Below, piece by piece: positions 26,865 to 34,888 of a stretch of DNA of 64,000 nucleotides. The position numbers and the translations under genes were made by a program. Position 1 is the stretch's first letter. Each line of letters opens with the position of its first letter. This stretch comes from Prevotellaceae bacterium HUN156. GTDB lineage: Bacteria; Bacteroidota; Bacteroidia; Bacteroidales; Bacteroidaceae. The stretch lies in NCBI GenBank assembly GCA_900119285.1, contig FPIT01000009.1, forward strand, positions 1-64,000. The letters run 5' to 3'. Under the pieces are notes generated by a model, which searched no databases, was not told the DNA's origin, and was given only the letters and a program-made list of their open reading frames with translations.

Positions 26865-28439
26865 ATGATGAAACATTTTATAATATCATTATGCATGTGC
26901 ATGACTGCATTGGTTGCGAATGCACAAGACGCGAAAAATCACAATCTGGAGGTTGCCAAGAATCTGGATATCTTCAATGCCCTCTATAAGAACTTGGACA
27001 TGATGTATGTAGATACGCTTGATGCCAATAAGGTAATAGGAGTGGGCATTGATGCAATGTTGCACTCGCTGGATCCTTATACAGAGTATTATCCAGAGGA
27101 AAAGCAAAAAGAGCTGAAGCAGATGTTGACAGGTAAGTATGCGGGCATCGGTGCTTTGGTGCGTTATCATCAGAAACTGAAACGCGTGGTTGTTGAGGAA
27201 CCTTATGAGGGTATGCCTTCTTCTGAGGTAGGCCTGAAAAAAGGTGATATCATCCTGCAGATTGATGATACTGTGATGACAGATAAGACAGTGAACTATG
27301 TTAGTAGTCATTTGCGTGGCGAGCCAGGAACAACATTTATGCTGAAGGTGCTTCGTCCGTCAACAGGTAAGAAGATGAACTTCAAAATCACACGCCGCTC
27401 TATTAAAATGCCGGAGATTACCTATTATGGCATGCGTCCTAATGGAGTGGGGTATATCTGCTTGAACACGTTTACTGGTGAACCTGCAAAGGCAATGCGA
27501 CGTGCGTTTCTTGATTTGAAACAGCAAGGTGCTACGAAGCTGGTGCTTGATTTGCGCGGCAATGGTGGTGGTTCTCTGTCAGAGTGTGTGGATATTCTTA
27601 ATATGTGGATTCCTAAGGGCGTGAAGATTGTAGAGACCAAAGGTAAACTCAAACGTGCTGAATCGGAATATAAAACGCGTTTAGAGCCAATTGATACTGT
27701 GATGCCGCTGGTGGTACTTGTAAACGGCGAGACGGCTTCTGCCTCTGAGATTACCAGTGGTGCACTGCAAGATTTGAAGCGTGGTGTTATTATTGGTACG
27801 CGTACGTATGGTAAGGGACTAGTGCAGATACCTAATGTTGACTTACCCTATAATGCCAATTTGAAATTAACTACATCGCGTTATTATCTGCCCAGTGGCC
27901 GTGGTATTAAGATGAAAGAGGGTATTAAGCCTGATATAGAGATTAAGCCTGATACGATGGCTAATATTACCCTTTATCTCGATAGATTGGATTCTACGGA
28001 GGTGATGTTTGATTATGTCGTGGATTATATTGCCAAGCATCCAACGATAGCTCCTGCAGCAGAATTCCATCTAACGGATGCTGACTATGCAGACTTTAAG
28101 CAGCGTGTTATCAATGCAGGCTTTACTTATGACCAAGTGAGCAAGAAGCAATTTGAGGAGTTGGTGCGTGCTGCAAAGTTTGAGGGTTACTATGAGGATG
28201 CCAGTGCTGAGTTTGAGGCTTTAAAGAATAAGATAGATCATCACGACCTGTCACATGATCTGGATGCACATCGTGATGAGATACAACAGTTAATAGAGCA
28301 GGACATAGTCTCGGCCTATTATTTTCAAGGCGGACAGATGCAAATCGGGCTGAGAACAGACAAGGTTTTACGCGAAGCTGAGCGCATTTTGAATACAAAA
28401 GATGAGTATCAGCGTATTCTTGAAAAGTTAAATTTCTGA
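26865..28439 (+). CDS. Secreted S41 (C-terminal processing) peptidase with PDZ domain
   Basis: Periplasmic serine protease of the CtpA/Tsp family, 524 residues. A signal peptide of about 20 residues (LVANA/QD) is followed by an N-terminal helical part, a PDZ domain at about 95-180 (GLKKGDIILQIDD), and the S41 core with LRGNGGG, the catalytic Ser in GETASASEI near residue 288, and the catalytic Lys in TYGKGLVQ near residue 315. The tail of about 150 residues is helical and of unknown use. It is monocistronic. Substrates are unknown; envelope protein turnover is the usual role. Confidence 0.92.
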   Translation: MMKHFIISLCMCMTALVANAQDAKNHNLEVAKNLDIFNALYKNLDMMYVDTLDANKVIGVGIDAMLHSLDPYTEYYPEEKQKELKQMLTGKYAGIGALVRYHQKLKRVVVEEPYEGMPSSEVGLKKGDIILQIDDTVMTDKTVNYVSSHLRGEPGTTFMLKVLRPSTGKKMNFKITRRSIKMPEITYYGMRPNGVGYICLNTFTGEPAKAMRRAFLDLKQQGATKLVLDLRGNGGGSLSECVDILNMWIPKGVKIVETKGKLKRAESEYKTRLEPIDTVMPLVVLVNGETASASEITSGALQDLKRGVIIGTRTYGKGLVQIPNVDLPYNANLKLTTSRYYLPSGRGIKMKEGIKPDIEIKPDTMANITLYLDRLDSTEVMFDYVVDYIAKHPTIAPAAEFHLTDADYADFKQRVINAGFTYDQVSKKQFEELVRAAKFEGYYEDASAEFEALKNKIDHHDLSHDLDAHRDEIQQLIEQDIVSAYYFQGGQMQIGLRTDKVLREAERILNTKDEYQRILEKLNF

Positions 28440-28504
28440 GAATTTGCCAATTGGTAGATAAAATCGGGCAGGTAAAAGTTAAACAATGTAAATGAGTAAA
28501 AAAT

Positions 28505-28526
28505 CCCTTGTATAAGGGTTGTAAGT
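28505..28526 (-). terminator. Possible terminator after the sirtuin gene
   Basis: A short CCCTT/AAGGG stem with a 4-nt loop, followed on the minus strand by ATTTTTT. It lies about 110 bp past the sirtuin stop and also near the end of the S41 peptidase gene. Confidence 0.4.
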
Positions 28527-28548
28527 TCGAAATCTTTTCGTACCTTTG
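28519..28548 (+). promoter_or_regulatory. Promoter of an ORF-less transcription unit
   Basis: TTG (28519-28521), 19 bp, then TACCTTTG (28541-28548): a complete Bacteroidetes promoter match on the plus strand with no coding gene in front of it. Confidence 0.6.
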
Positions 28549-28554
28549 TACTCG

Positions 28555-28635
28555 CACACAACTAGTAATTTTAATCTATATTTATCATTTTCCTCGGAGG
28601 GAAGCTGTCTGTGAAGATTGCTTCCCTGTTTTTTT
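28555..28635 (+). ncRNA. Candidate small RNA of about 80 nt
   Basis: The interval runs from the expected start of the promoter at 28519-28548 to an intrinsic terminator: GGGAAGC (28599-28605), a 14-nt loop, GCTTCCC (28620-28626) and TG plus seven Ts. There is no start codon with a usable frame inside. The U-tract is on the plus side only, so the hairpin is not the sirtuin terminator. It could also serve as a late terminator for the S41 gene, but the separate promoter argues for an independent RNA. I do not recognise a known RNA family. Confidence 0.45.
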
Positions 28636-29329
28636 ACTTCATCAGTAGCTCGCTGAGCTCGCGCATACCTGCTGATGCTCCCTTCTGAATCTGCGTGATG
28701 TGACGACCGCCAGTGCTCACGGGATTGGGGTCAATGAGATAAACCGGAACGTCGGGACGTACATAGTGGATGAGTCCTGCTGCAGGATAGACGGCAAGTG
28801 AGGTGCCGATAATGATGAAGATGTCGGCATCCTGACAAGCTTCGGCGGCAATGGTAATCATAGGAACTGCCTCACCAAAGAAAACGATAAAGGGGCGAAG
28901 CAGAGACCCGTCGCCAGCCTTTGTGCCTGGCGTCACCTCGCAATTGTCAGGGGTAAGGAGTTGCTGATAGCGAGGATCGTCTGGGTCATTGCTCGAACAT
29001 ACCTTCATCAGTTCACCATGCAGATGAATTACTTTTGAGGAACCTGCCATTTCATGCAGGTTGTCAACATTTTGAGTAACTACTGTAACATCGTACTTTT
29101 CCTCCAACTCTGCCACCAGTCGATGACCCTCGTTGGGTTGTACGCCCCAACACTTCTTGCGGAGCATATTATAGAAATTGGTCACAAGGGTAGGGTCTTT
29201 GAGCCAACCCTCGTGGGTGGCAACCTGCTGTACTGGATACTCCTCCCACAATCCGTCGGCATCACGGAAAGTTTTTAGTCCACTTTCCACAGACATACCG
29301 GCACCTGTCAAAACAACTATCTTTTTCAT
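28634..29329 (-). CDS. cobB: NAD-dependent protein deacylase, sirtuin family
   Basis: Removes acyl groups from lysines using NAD. The start at 29329 (MKKIVVLTGAGMSVESG) gives 231 residues. Visible marks are the NAD loop GAGMSVESGLKTFRDADGLW, TQNVDNLH, the catalytic His in VIHLHGE, FFGEAVP and IIGTSLAVYPAAGL. The zinc region has only two cysteines (KVCSS, DNCEV), not two CxxC pairs, so structural zinc binding is doubtful; zinc-less forms are known among bacterial sirtuins. The Tyr of the class III YxxR desuccinylase motif is present but the nearest Arg is one place further (YNMLR). Monocistronic. Confidence 0.9.
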   Translation of the reverse strand: MKKIVVLTGAGMSVESGLKTFRDADGLWEEYPVQQVATHEGWLKDPTLVTNFYNMLRKKCWGVQPNEGHRLVAELEEKYDVTVVTQNVDNLHEMAGSSKVIHLHGELMKVCSSNDPDDPRYQQLLTPDNCEVTPGTKAGDGSLLRPFIVFFGEAVPMITIAAEACQDADIFIIIGTSLAVYPAAGLIHYVRPDVPVYLIDPNPVSTGGRHITQIQKGASAGMRELSELLMK

Positions 29330-29401
29330 AAGCAAAGTATTAAGAATGCACAAAAATAGCATTTTTTTTCGAATAATAGTCCATAAATCGGAGATTATTT
29401 G

Positions 29402-29409
29402 TAACTTTG
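29402..29409 (+). promoter_or_regulatory. Promoter of the FKBP operon
   Basis: TAACTTTG followed by C, 41 bp upstream of the first FKBP gene; a clear TAnnTTTGC match. Confidence 0.65.
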
Positions 29410-29450
29410 CGTCCGATTTTAACGCATATACATTATTAATATAAAGAAAA

Positions 29451-30056
29451 ATGGATAAGGTAAGTTACGCATTAGGTATTGGCATTGGTCACCAGTTGGC
29501 TAATATGGGTGGATCAGAGTTAAATATCGATGATTTTGCACAGGCCGTTAAAGATGTTCTGGGCGGTAAGGAGTTGAAAATCAAGAGCGCAGAGGCTCAA
29601 CAGATAGTACAGGAGTTTTTCGCTAAGCAGGAAGAAAAGATTCAGAAACAGCGTGCTGAGGCTGGTAAAATGGCCAAGGAGGCTGGTGAGAAGTATCTGG
29701 CTGAGAATGCTAAGAAAGATGGCGTTATCACTCTGCCTAGTGGCTTGCAGTATCAGGTGCTGAAAGAGGGTAACGGTAAGAAGCCTAGTGCCAAGGATCA
29801 GGTAAAGTGCCACTACGAGGGGTTCCTTATTGATGGTACTGTATTTGATAGTAGTGTACAGCGTGGCGAGCCTGCAGTATTCGGACTGCAGCAGGTTATT
29901 GCTGGTTGGACAGAAGGCTTGCAGTTGATGCAGGAAGGTGCTAAGTATCGCTTCTTTATTCCTTATCGTCTTGCTTACGGTGAAGGTGGTGCAGGCAGTT
30001 CTATTCCTCCCTATGCAACTCTTATCTTTGATGTAGAGTTGATTCAGGTTCTGTAA
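29451..30056 (+). CDS. FKBP-type peptidyl-prolyl isomerase, apparently cytoplasmic
   Basis: First of three tandem FKBP paralogues, 201 residues. It begins MDKVSYALGIGIGHQL with no signal peptide. An N-terminal FKBP_N-like helical dimerisation part (about 1-85) is followed by the FKBP domain (about 95-201): ITLPSGLQYQVLKEG, VKCHYEGFLIDGTVFDSS, VIAGWTEGLQLMQEG and FFIPYRLAYGEGG. All usual active-site positions look kept. Expected activity is proline isomerisation and chaperoning. Confidence 0.93.
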   Translation: MDKVSYALGIGIGHQLANMGGSELNIDDFAQAVKDVLGGKELKIKSAEAQQIVQEFFAKQEEKIQKQRAEAGKMAKEAGEKYLAENAKKDGVITLPSGLQYQVLKEGNGKKPSAKDQVKCHYEGFLIDGTVFDSSVQRGEPAVFGLQQVIAGWTEGLQLMQEGAKYRFFIPYRLAYGEGGAGSSIPPYATLIFDVELIQVL

Positions 30057-30095
30057 ATGGACATTAAAGATTAAACATTAAATATTAAACTAACA

Positions 30096-30977
30096 ATGAA
30101 AAAGTTCACTTTTGCTGCGATTGCAGCTGTAGCAGCCGTTATGATGTATTCATGCGGCAACGGCACTCCCAAGGCTAACTTGAAGAGTGACATTGACACA
30201 GTAAGCTATGCCATCGGTATGGCTCAGACTCAGGGTCTGAAGGATTATCTTGTAGGTCGTCTGGGTGTTGATACTGCCTATATGGACGAGTTTATCAAGG
30301 GTCTGAACGAGGGTGCAAACGCTGGTGATGACAAGAAGAAGGCAGCCTACTATGCTGGTATTCAGATTGGTCAGCAGATTAGCAGTCAGATGGTTAAGGG
30401 TATCAACCACGAGTTGTTCGGTGACGATTCTACCAAGACTATCTCTCTGAAGAACTTCATGGCTGGCTTTGTTGCAGGTACTACAGGTAAGGATGGTCTG
30501 ATGACTGTTGACTCAGCTTCTGTAGTTGCTCAGACCATGATGCGTAGCATCAAGGCTAAGTTGATGGAGAAGGAGTTTGGTCCTAACAAGAAGGCTGGTG
30601 AAGACTTCCTGAAGGCTAACGCAAAAAAGGAAGGTGTTGTTACTCTGCCTAGCGGTGTTCAGTATAAGGTTTTGAAGGAAGGTAAGGGTGCTGTTCCTGC
30701 AGATACTTCTCGCGTAAAGGTACACTATGAGGGCCGTACTATCGATGGCAAAGTATTCGACAGCAGCTACAAGCGTGGTCAGGCTACAGACTTCCGTGCT
30801 AATCAGGTAATTCCTGGTTGGACCGAGGCTCTCACTCACATGCCTGCAGGTTCTACATGGGAGGTTTATATTCCTCAGGAGTTGGCTTATGGTGAGCGTC
30901 AGCAGGGTGCTGATATCAAGCCTTTCTCTGTACTTATTTTCAAGATTGAACTGCTGGAAGTAGATTCTAAGAAATAA
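30096..30977 (+). CDS. FKBP-type peptidyl-prolyl isomerase, lipoprotein
   Basis: Second FKBP paralogue, 293 residues. The N-terminus MKKFTFAAIAAV ends in MMYSCGNG, a lipoprotein signal that would anchor it to a membrane facing the periplasm. The FKBP_N part covers about 30-175 and the FKBP domain the C-terminal 115 residues (VKVHYEGRTIDGKVFDSS, VIPGWTEALTHMPAGS, YIPQELAYGERQQG). Its stop overlaps the next start by one base (TAATG), so translation is coupled. Confidence 0.93.
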   Translation: MKKFTFAAIAAVAAVMMYSCGNGTPKANLKSDIDTVSYAIGMAQTQGLKDYLVGRLGVDTAYMDEFIKGLNEGANAGDDKKKAAYYAGIQIGQQISSQMVKGINHELFGDDSTKTISLKNFMAGFVAGTTGKDGLMTVDSASVVAQTMMRSIKAKLMEKEFGPNKKAGEDFLKANAKKEGVVTLPSGVQYKVLKEGKGAVPADTSRVKVHYEGRTIDGKVFDSSYKRGQATDFRANQVIPGWTEALTHMPAGSTWEVYIPQELAYGERQQGADIKPFSVLIFKIELLEVDSKK

Positions 30978-31807
30978 TGAAAAAGCTAATCATAGTGGCA
31001 CTCGCTCTTGTGGCGGGTGCCTCTTTGTCTACCATTCAGGCAGGCAAAAAGGTCAAAAAGACAGTAAAGAATAGTGTTGTGCTTGTCAGCGGAAGCGATT
31101 CGTTGAGCTATTCTGCTGGTTATGTGTTGGCTGACATCGTACGTGAGCGTTTCTTGGCAGGACTTGCAAAAGAGGTCGAGGGCTCTTCTGATTCGTTGCA
31201 GCTACGTATGGCATATCGTGGTTTGTTTGATGCCTTGTATGGCGACACTACTCTCTTTAAGGCTGATAGCGCAGAGAAATTCCTGAATGGTCGTGTGAAA
31301 GAAATCCACATGGCTAAGGAAGAAAAACTGAAGAAGGCTGGTGAGGATTTCCTGAAGGAGAATGCCCAGAAAGAAGGCGTTGTAACATTGCCCAGCGGTC
31401 TGCAGTATAAGGTCCTAAAACAAGGTGACGGTGCAATTGCTAAAGCCACTGATAAGGTTCAGGTGCTGTATGAAGGTCGTCTGATTGATGGTACTGTATT
31501 CGACTCTACCGAGAAGCATGGTGGCAACCCCGTGACCTTTGCTCCTAATCAGGTGATTAAAGGTTGGACTGAGGCTCTCTGCATGATGCCTGTTGGCTCA
31601 AAATGGCAGTTGTATATTCCTCAGAATCTGGGATATGGTGCTCGTGGCGCAGGCTCTATTCCTGCTTACAGTACATTGGTTTTTGATGTAGAGGTTGTGG
31701 GCATTGAAGAGCCCCAAGAGACCGCTACTGACGTTGAAGAGGTTAAAGCAGAGCCAGTCAAGGTGGTAAAACCCGCACCAGTGGCAAAGAAGAAAACCAA
31801 GAAGTAA
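30977..31807 (+). CDS. FKBP-type peptidyl-prolyl isomerase, secreted to periplasm
   Basis: Third FKBP paralogue, 276 residues. The N-terminus MKKLIIVALALVAGASLSTIQA looks like a cleavable signal without a lipobox Cys. The FKBP_N segment covers about 35-135 and the FKBP domain about 140-245 (VQVLYEGRLIDGTVFDS, VIKGWTEALCMMPVGS, YIPQNLGYGARG). The tail is rich in Val, Glu, Pro and Lys and ends in AKKKTKK, a disordered basic extension the other two lack. rbfA starts 3 bp after the stop. Confidence 0.92.
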   Translation: MKKLIIVALALVAGASLSTIQAGKKVKKTVKNSVVLVSGSDSLSYSAGYVLADIVRERFLAGLAKEVEGSSDSLQLRMAYRGLFDALYGDTTLFKADSAEKFLNGRVKEIHMAKEEKLKKAGEDFLKENAQKEGVVTLPSGLQYKVLKQGDGAIAKATDKVQVLYEGRLIDGTVFDSTEKHGGNPVTFAPNQVIKGWTEALCMMPVGSKWQLYIPQNLGYGARGAGSIPAYSTLVFDVEVVGIEEPQETATDVEEVKAEPVKVVKPAPVAKKKTKK

Positions 31808-31810
31808 TAT

Positions 31811-32146
31811 ATGCAAGAGACAAGACAAAACAAAATTGCACGTCTGCTCCAGAAAGAACTCTCAATGATCTTTCAGGAGCAGACTCGTGCCATGCATGGT
31901 GTGATGGTCAGTGTAACGCGTACAAAGATTTCGCCCGACCTGAGCATCTGCACGGCTTATTTGAGTATCTTCCCCTCTGAGCGTGGTGAGGAACTGATAC
32001 AGAACATCACACGTAGCGAGAAGCAGATTCGTTATGAATTGGGTACTCGTATTCGTCATCAGATGCGTATTGTACCTGAGTTGCGCTTCTTTATTGACGA
32101 CTCGCTCGACTATATCGAACGTATTGACGAATTGCTCAAGAAGTAA
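31811..32146 (+). CDS. rbfA: Ribosome-binding factor A
   Basis: Small KH-like protein that helps mature the 30S subunit, 111 residues. It starts MQETRQNKIARLLQKELSMIF and contains SVTRTKISPDLSICTAYLSI and IRHQMRIVPELRFFIDDSLDY, all RbfA family marks. It is the fourth gene of the FKBP transcript and is followed 20 bp later by the permease gene. Confidence 0.95.
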   Translation: MQETRQNKIARLLQKELSMIFQEQTRAMHGVMVSVTRTKISPDLSICTAYLSIFPSERGEELIQNITRSEKQIRYELGTRIRHQMRIVPELRFFIDDSLDYIERIDELLKK

Positions 32147-32165
32147 AAGAGAAAATAGTTAAGTT

Positions 32166-33404
32166 TTGAATTTCCCATTTTACATCGCACGTAGGTACCT
32201 CTTTTCGAAGAAGTCAACTCACGTCATTAATATCATTAGCGGCATCTCTGTTGTAGGTGTCGCTGTGGCTACGATGGCGTTGGTGGTGACGTTGTCGGTG
32301 TTTAATGGTTTTCATGACCTTGTAGCCTCCTTCTTTACGCAGATGGATCCACAGTTAAAGGTGGTGCCGATTAAAGGCAAAACTGCCGCATCTGATGACC
32401 CGATACTGCAGAAGATTCGCCATTTGCCAGAAGTCGAGGTGGCAACTGAGTGCTTGGAAGACCAAGCGTTGGCAGTCTATGGTAGCCGCCAAATGATGGT
32501 GCGTGTGAAGGGCGTAGAAGACAACTTTGATTCGCTGACGCATATCCGTGAGGTCATCGAGGGCGATGGCGAGTTCGCTTTGCATGCTGCCGACATGAAT
32601 TATGGCATTCCTGGTTTGGGCATTGCCTATCAGTTGGGTTTGGGATATACCTATCAGAATCCGCTGAAGATTTATGCACCTCGTCGTGAAGGACAACTCA
32701 ATTTGGCTAATCCTACTGATGGATTTGTGGAAGATGAACTTTACTCTCCAGGTGTAGTGTTCTGTATCAAACAGTCAAAGTATGACAAGCAGTATATTTT
32801 GACTTCCTTGTCGTTTGCTCAGCAAATCTTTGACCAAGAAGGACGCTTGTCCTCGTTAGAGTTGCGCTTGCGTCCTGGTAGTGACTTTGAAAGAGTAAAA
32901 GAGCTGATGAACCAGTTAGCTGCTGGTCGCTTTCATGTCTACGACCGTTATGAGCAACAAGACGATACCTTCCGCATTATGAAGGTGGAGAAACTGATGG
33001 CATACATTTTCCTGACTTTTATTCTGGTCATTGCCTGTTTTAATATTATTGGCTCCATCTCCATGCTGATTATTGACAAGCGCAATGATGTGGTAACACT
33101 GAGTAATCTGGGAGCTAAGGATTATCAGATTATCCGTATATTCTTATTTGAGGGACGTTTGATATCGTTCATGGGTGCTGTTATTGGAATCCTGTTGGGC
33201 TTGCTCTTGTGTTGGTTGCAACAACAATACGGACTTGTACGCTTAGGCAGTAGCGAGGGCTCATTTGTTGTTGATGCCTATCCCGTCAGCGTACATCCAT
33301 GGGATGTTGTTGTGGTATTCTTTACTGTTGTTGCTGTGGGATTCCTCAGTGTATGGTATCCTGTGCGTTATTTTGCTCGCAGGCTATTATCCAATAACCG
33401 CTAA
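32166..33404 (+). CDS. FtsX/LolC-LolE family ABC transporter permease
   Basis: Inner-membrane permease of 412 residues resembling the lipoprotein-releasing LolC/LolE proteins. It begins with TTG at 32166 (NFPFYIARRYLFSKKSTHVINIISGIS). Four membrane segments are visible: one near residues 25-50, then a long periplasmic MacB-like domain, then three near 280-400 (AYIFLTFILVIACFNIIGSISML and onwards). No ATPase gene is adjacent, so the partner LolD-type protein would be encoded elsewhere. Placement directly after rbfA suggests co-transcription. Lipoprotein export is the likely role, inferred from family form. Confidence 0.88.
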   Translation: MNFPFYIARRYLFSKKSTHVINIISGISVVGVAVATMALVVTLSVFNGFHDLVASFFTQMDPQLKVVPIKGKTAASDDPILQKIRHLPEVEVATECLEDQALAVYGSRQMMVRVKGVEDNFDSLTHIREVIEGDGEFALHAADMNYGIPGLGIAYQLGLGYTYQNPLKIYAPRREGQLNLANPTDGFVEDELYSPGVVFCIKQSKYDKQYILTSLSFAQQIFDQEGRLSSLELRLRPGSDFERVKELMNQLAAGRFHVYDRYEQQDDTFRIMKVEKLMAYIFLTFILVIACFNIIGSISMLIIDKRNDVVTLSNLGAKDYQIIRIFLFEGRLISFMGAVIGILLGLLLCWLQQQYGLVRLGSSEGSFVVDAYPVSVHPWDVVVVFFTVVAVGFLSVWYPVRYFARRLLSNNR

Positions 33405-33418
33405 CCGTTAACCGCCCC

Positions 33419-34255
33419 TTACCCTAATGTAATATTTTCAACCTCTACAGGCTCGTGGAGGAATAATTGTGCTGACTCTTGGAACTTCTCAGGATTCTCG
33501 GTAGTCAAGTAGCGTGTCTTTCCATTCTTCGTGCAGCGCTGTTCCATATCTGGATGGCGTTCAAAATACTGTTGAAGTGAACTGGCTACATACTCTCCTT
33601 GTGAAATGATACGGATGCCACGAGGAATATATTTATGAATCTTAGGCAACAGAATAGGGTAGTGGGTGCAACCTAAGATAATAGTGTCAATCTGTGGGTC
33701 AAGAGTTAATAACTGGTCAATACGCTTCTTGACGAAGTAGTCGGCTCCAGGAGAATCAGCTTCGTTATATTCCACCAATGGCACCCAGAAAGGGCATGCG
33801 ACACCAGATACCTGAATGTCAGGATAGAGTTTATGTATTTCAAGATTATATGACTCACTTTTAATCGTTCCCTCTGTAGCAAAAATACCTACATGACGGT
33901 TATTGGTTAGCGAGCCGATGACTTCAGCGGTAGGACGAATAATGCCTAATACTCTGCGCTCAGCATCTAACTTAGGTAAATCGTTTTGCTGTATAGTGCG
34001 TAGCGCCTTCGCTGACGCTGTATTACAACCAAGGATGACCAAGTGACAGCCCATCTCGAAAAGGCGCGTTACAGCCTGCAAGGTGAACTCATAGACTACA
34101 TCAAACGAACGTGGACCATAAGGCGCACGGGCATTATCGCCCAAGTAGAGATAATCATATTGGGGGAGCAGTTGGCGAATACCATGCAAAATGGTGAGTC
34201 CGCCATAGCCACTATCAAATATACCGATAGGACCTGGTGCGCTAGATAATGCCAT
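33419..34255 (-). CDS. murI: Glutamate racemase
   Basis: Makes D-glutamate for peptidoglycan. The start at 34255 (MALSSAPGPIGIFDSGYGGL) gives 278 residues; the longer frame to 34321 overlaps the ompH gene. The two catalytic cysteines lie in ILGCNTASAK and ILGCTHYPIL, and the N-terminal Asp/Ser in FDSGYGGL is intact. It begins 2 bp after the ompH stop, linking cell-wall precursor supply with outer-membrane chaperones in one transcript. Confidence 0.96.
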   Translation of the reverse strand: MALSSAPGPIGIFDSGYGGLTILHGIRQLLPQYDYLYLGDNARAPYGPRSFDVVYEFTLQAVTRLFEMGCHLVILGCNTASAKALRTIQQNDLPKLDAERRVLGIIRPTAEVIGSLTNNRHVGIFATEGTIKSESYNLEIHKLYPDIQVSGVACPFWVPLVEYNEADSPGADYFVKKRIDQLLTLDPQIDTIILGCTHYPILLPKIHKYIPRGIRIISQGEYVASSLQQYFERHPDMEQRCTKNGKTRYLTTENPEKFQESAQLFLHEPVEVENITLG

Positions 34256-34257
34256 TT

Positions 34258-34770
34258 TTAGTCTTTTAATAGCTTTTGGACGGCTTCTGTGATGTCTTCT
34301 CCCATAGTAGGGTTCATCCATGTGGCTGCATTCGTGTCAGTATTGAGAATGAAAGCATAGCTACGCTCTTGACCAATCTTTTCTACTGCTTGAGCAACGA
34401 TGGCGCGTATATCGGCTGTCATCGTTTCTTCAGCTTCTGCCAACAGGCGCTGGCTTTCTTTCTTGAAGGCTACGTTCTTGTCGAGCATTTCTTGCAGTTC
34501 GCTTTGACGCTTCTGCAGAATAGTCTTGGGAAAATTCTTTTGACCATCTAGAAACTCCTCATACTTTTTGTTGAAGTCAAATTCTACACGCTTCTGCTCT
34601 GCTTCGTACTTTTGACGCAAGTCGTTCAGATTGCTCTGCATCTCTGCATATTCAGGCAGAGAGCGCATGACAGCCTCGTAGCTCAAATAACCATATTTTA
34701 TCTCGCTTTGTGCTGCTATTGGCATAGCAGTCAATAGTGCGAGTAGCGTTAAAACAATTACTTTCTTCAT
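34258..34770 (-). CDS. OmpH/Skp family periplasmic chaperone (copy 3)
   Basis: A 170-residue exported protein: signal peptide of about 20 residues (IAAQ), a short beta segment (YGYLSYEAVMRSLPEY), then long charged helices (LNDLRQKYEAEQKRVEFDFNKK and on) that form the Skp tentacles, then the closing strand SYAFILNTD. Skp trimers carry unfolded outer-membrane proteins across the periplasm. It has its own promoter (34816-34823) and is followed immediately by murI. It is separated from the other two ompH copies by pfkA. Confidence 0.92.
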   Translation of the reverse strand: MKKVIVLTLLALLTAMPIAAQSEIKYGYLSYEAVMRSLPEYAEMQSNLNDLRQKYEAEQKRVEFDFNKKYEEFLDGQKNFPKTILQKRQSELQEMLDKNVAFKKESQRLLAEAEETMTADIRAIVAQAVEKIGQERSYAFILNTDTNAATWMNPTMGEDITEAVQKLLKD

Positions 34771-34815
34771 TTCTTTTGTATGCGGGTTCTAATATGTTAG
34801 TCACTTTACTGTGTG

Positions 34816-34823
34816 CAAAAATA
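34816..34823 (-). promoter_or_regulatory. Promoter of ompH copy 3/murI
   Basis: TATTTTTG followed by CACAC on the minus strand, 45 bp upstream of the ompH start. Confidence 0.5.
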
Positions 34824-34888
34824 CATATTATTTCCCAAACAGCCAAATATTTCCCTCTTTCGCCTATCAGTTTTTCTAAATCTAAGGA

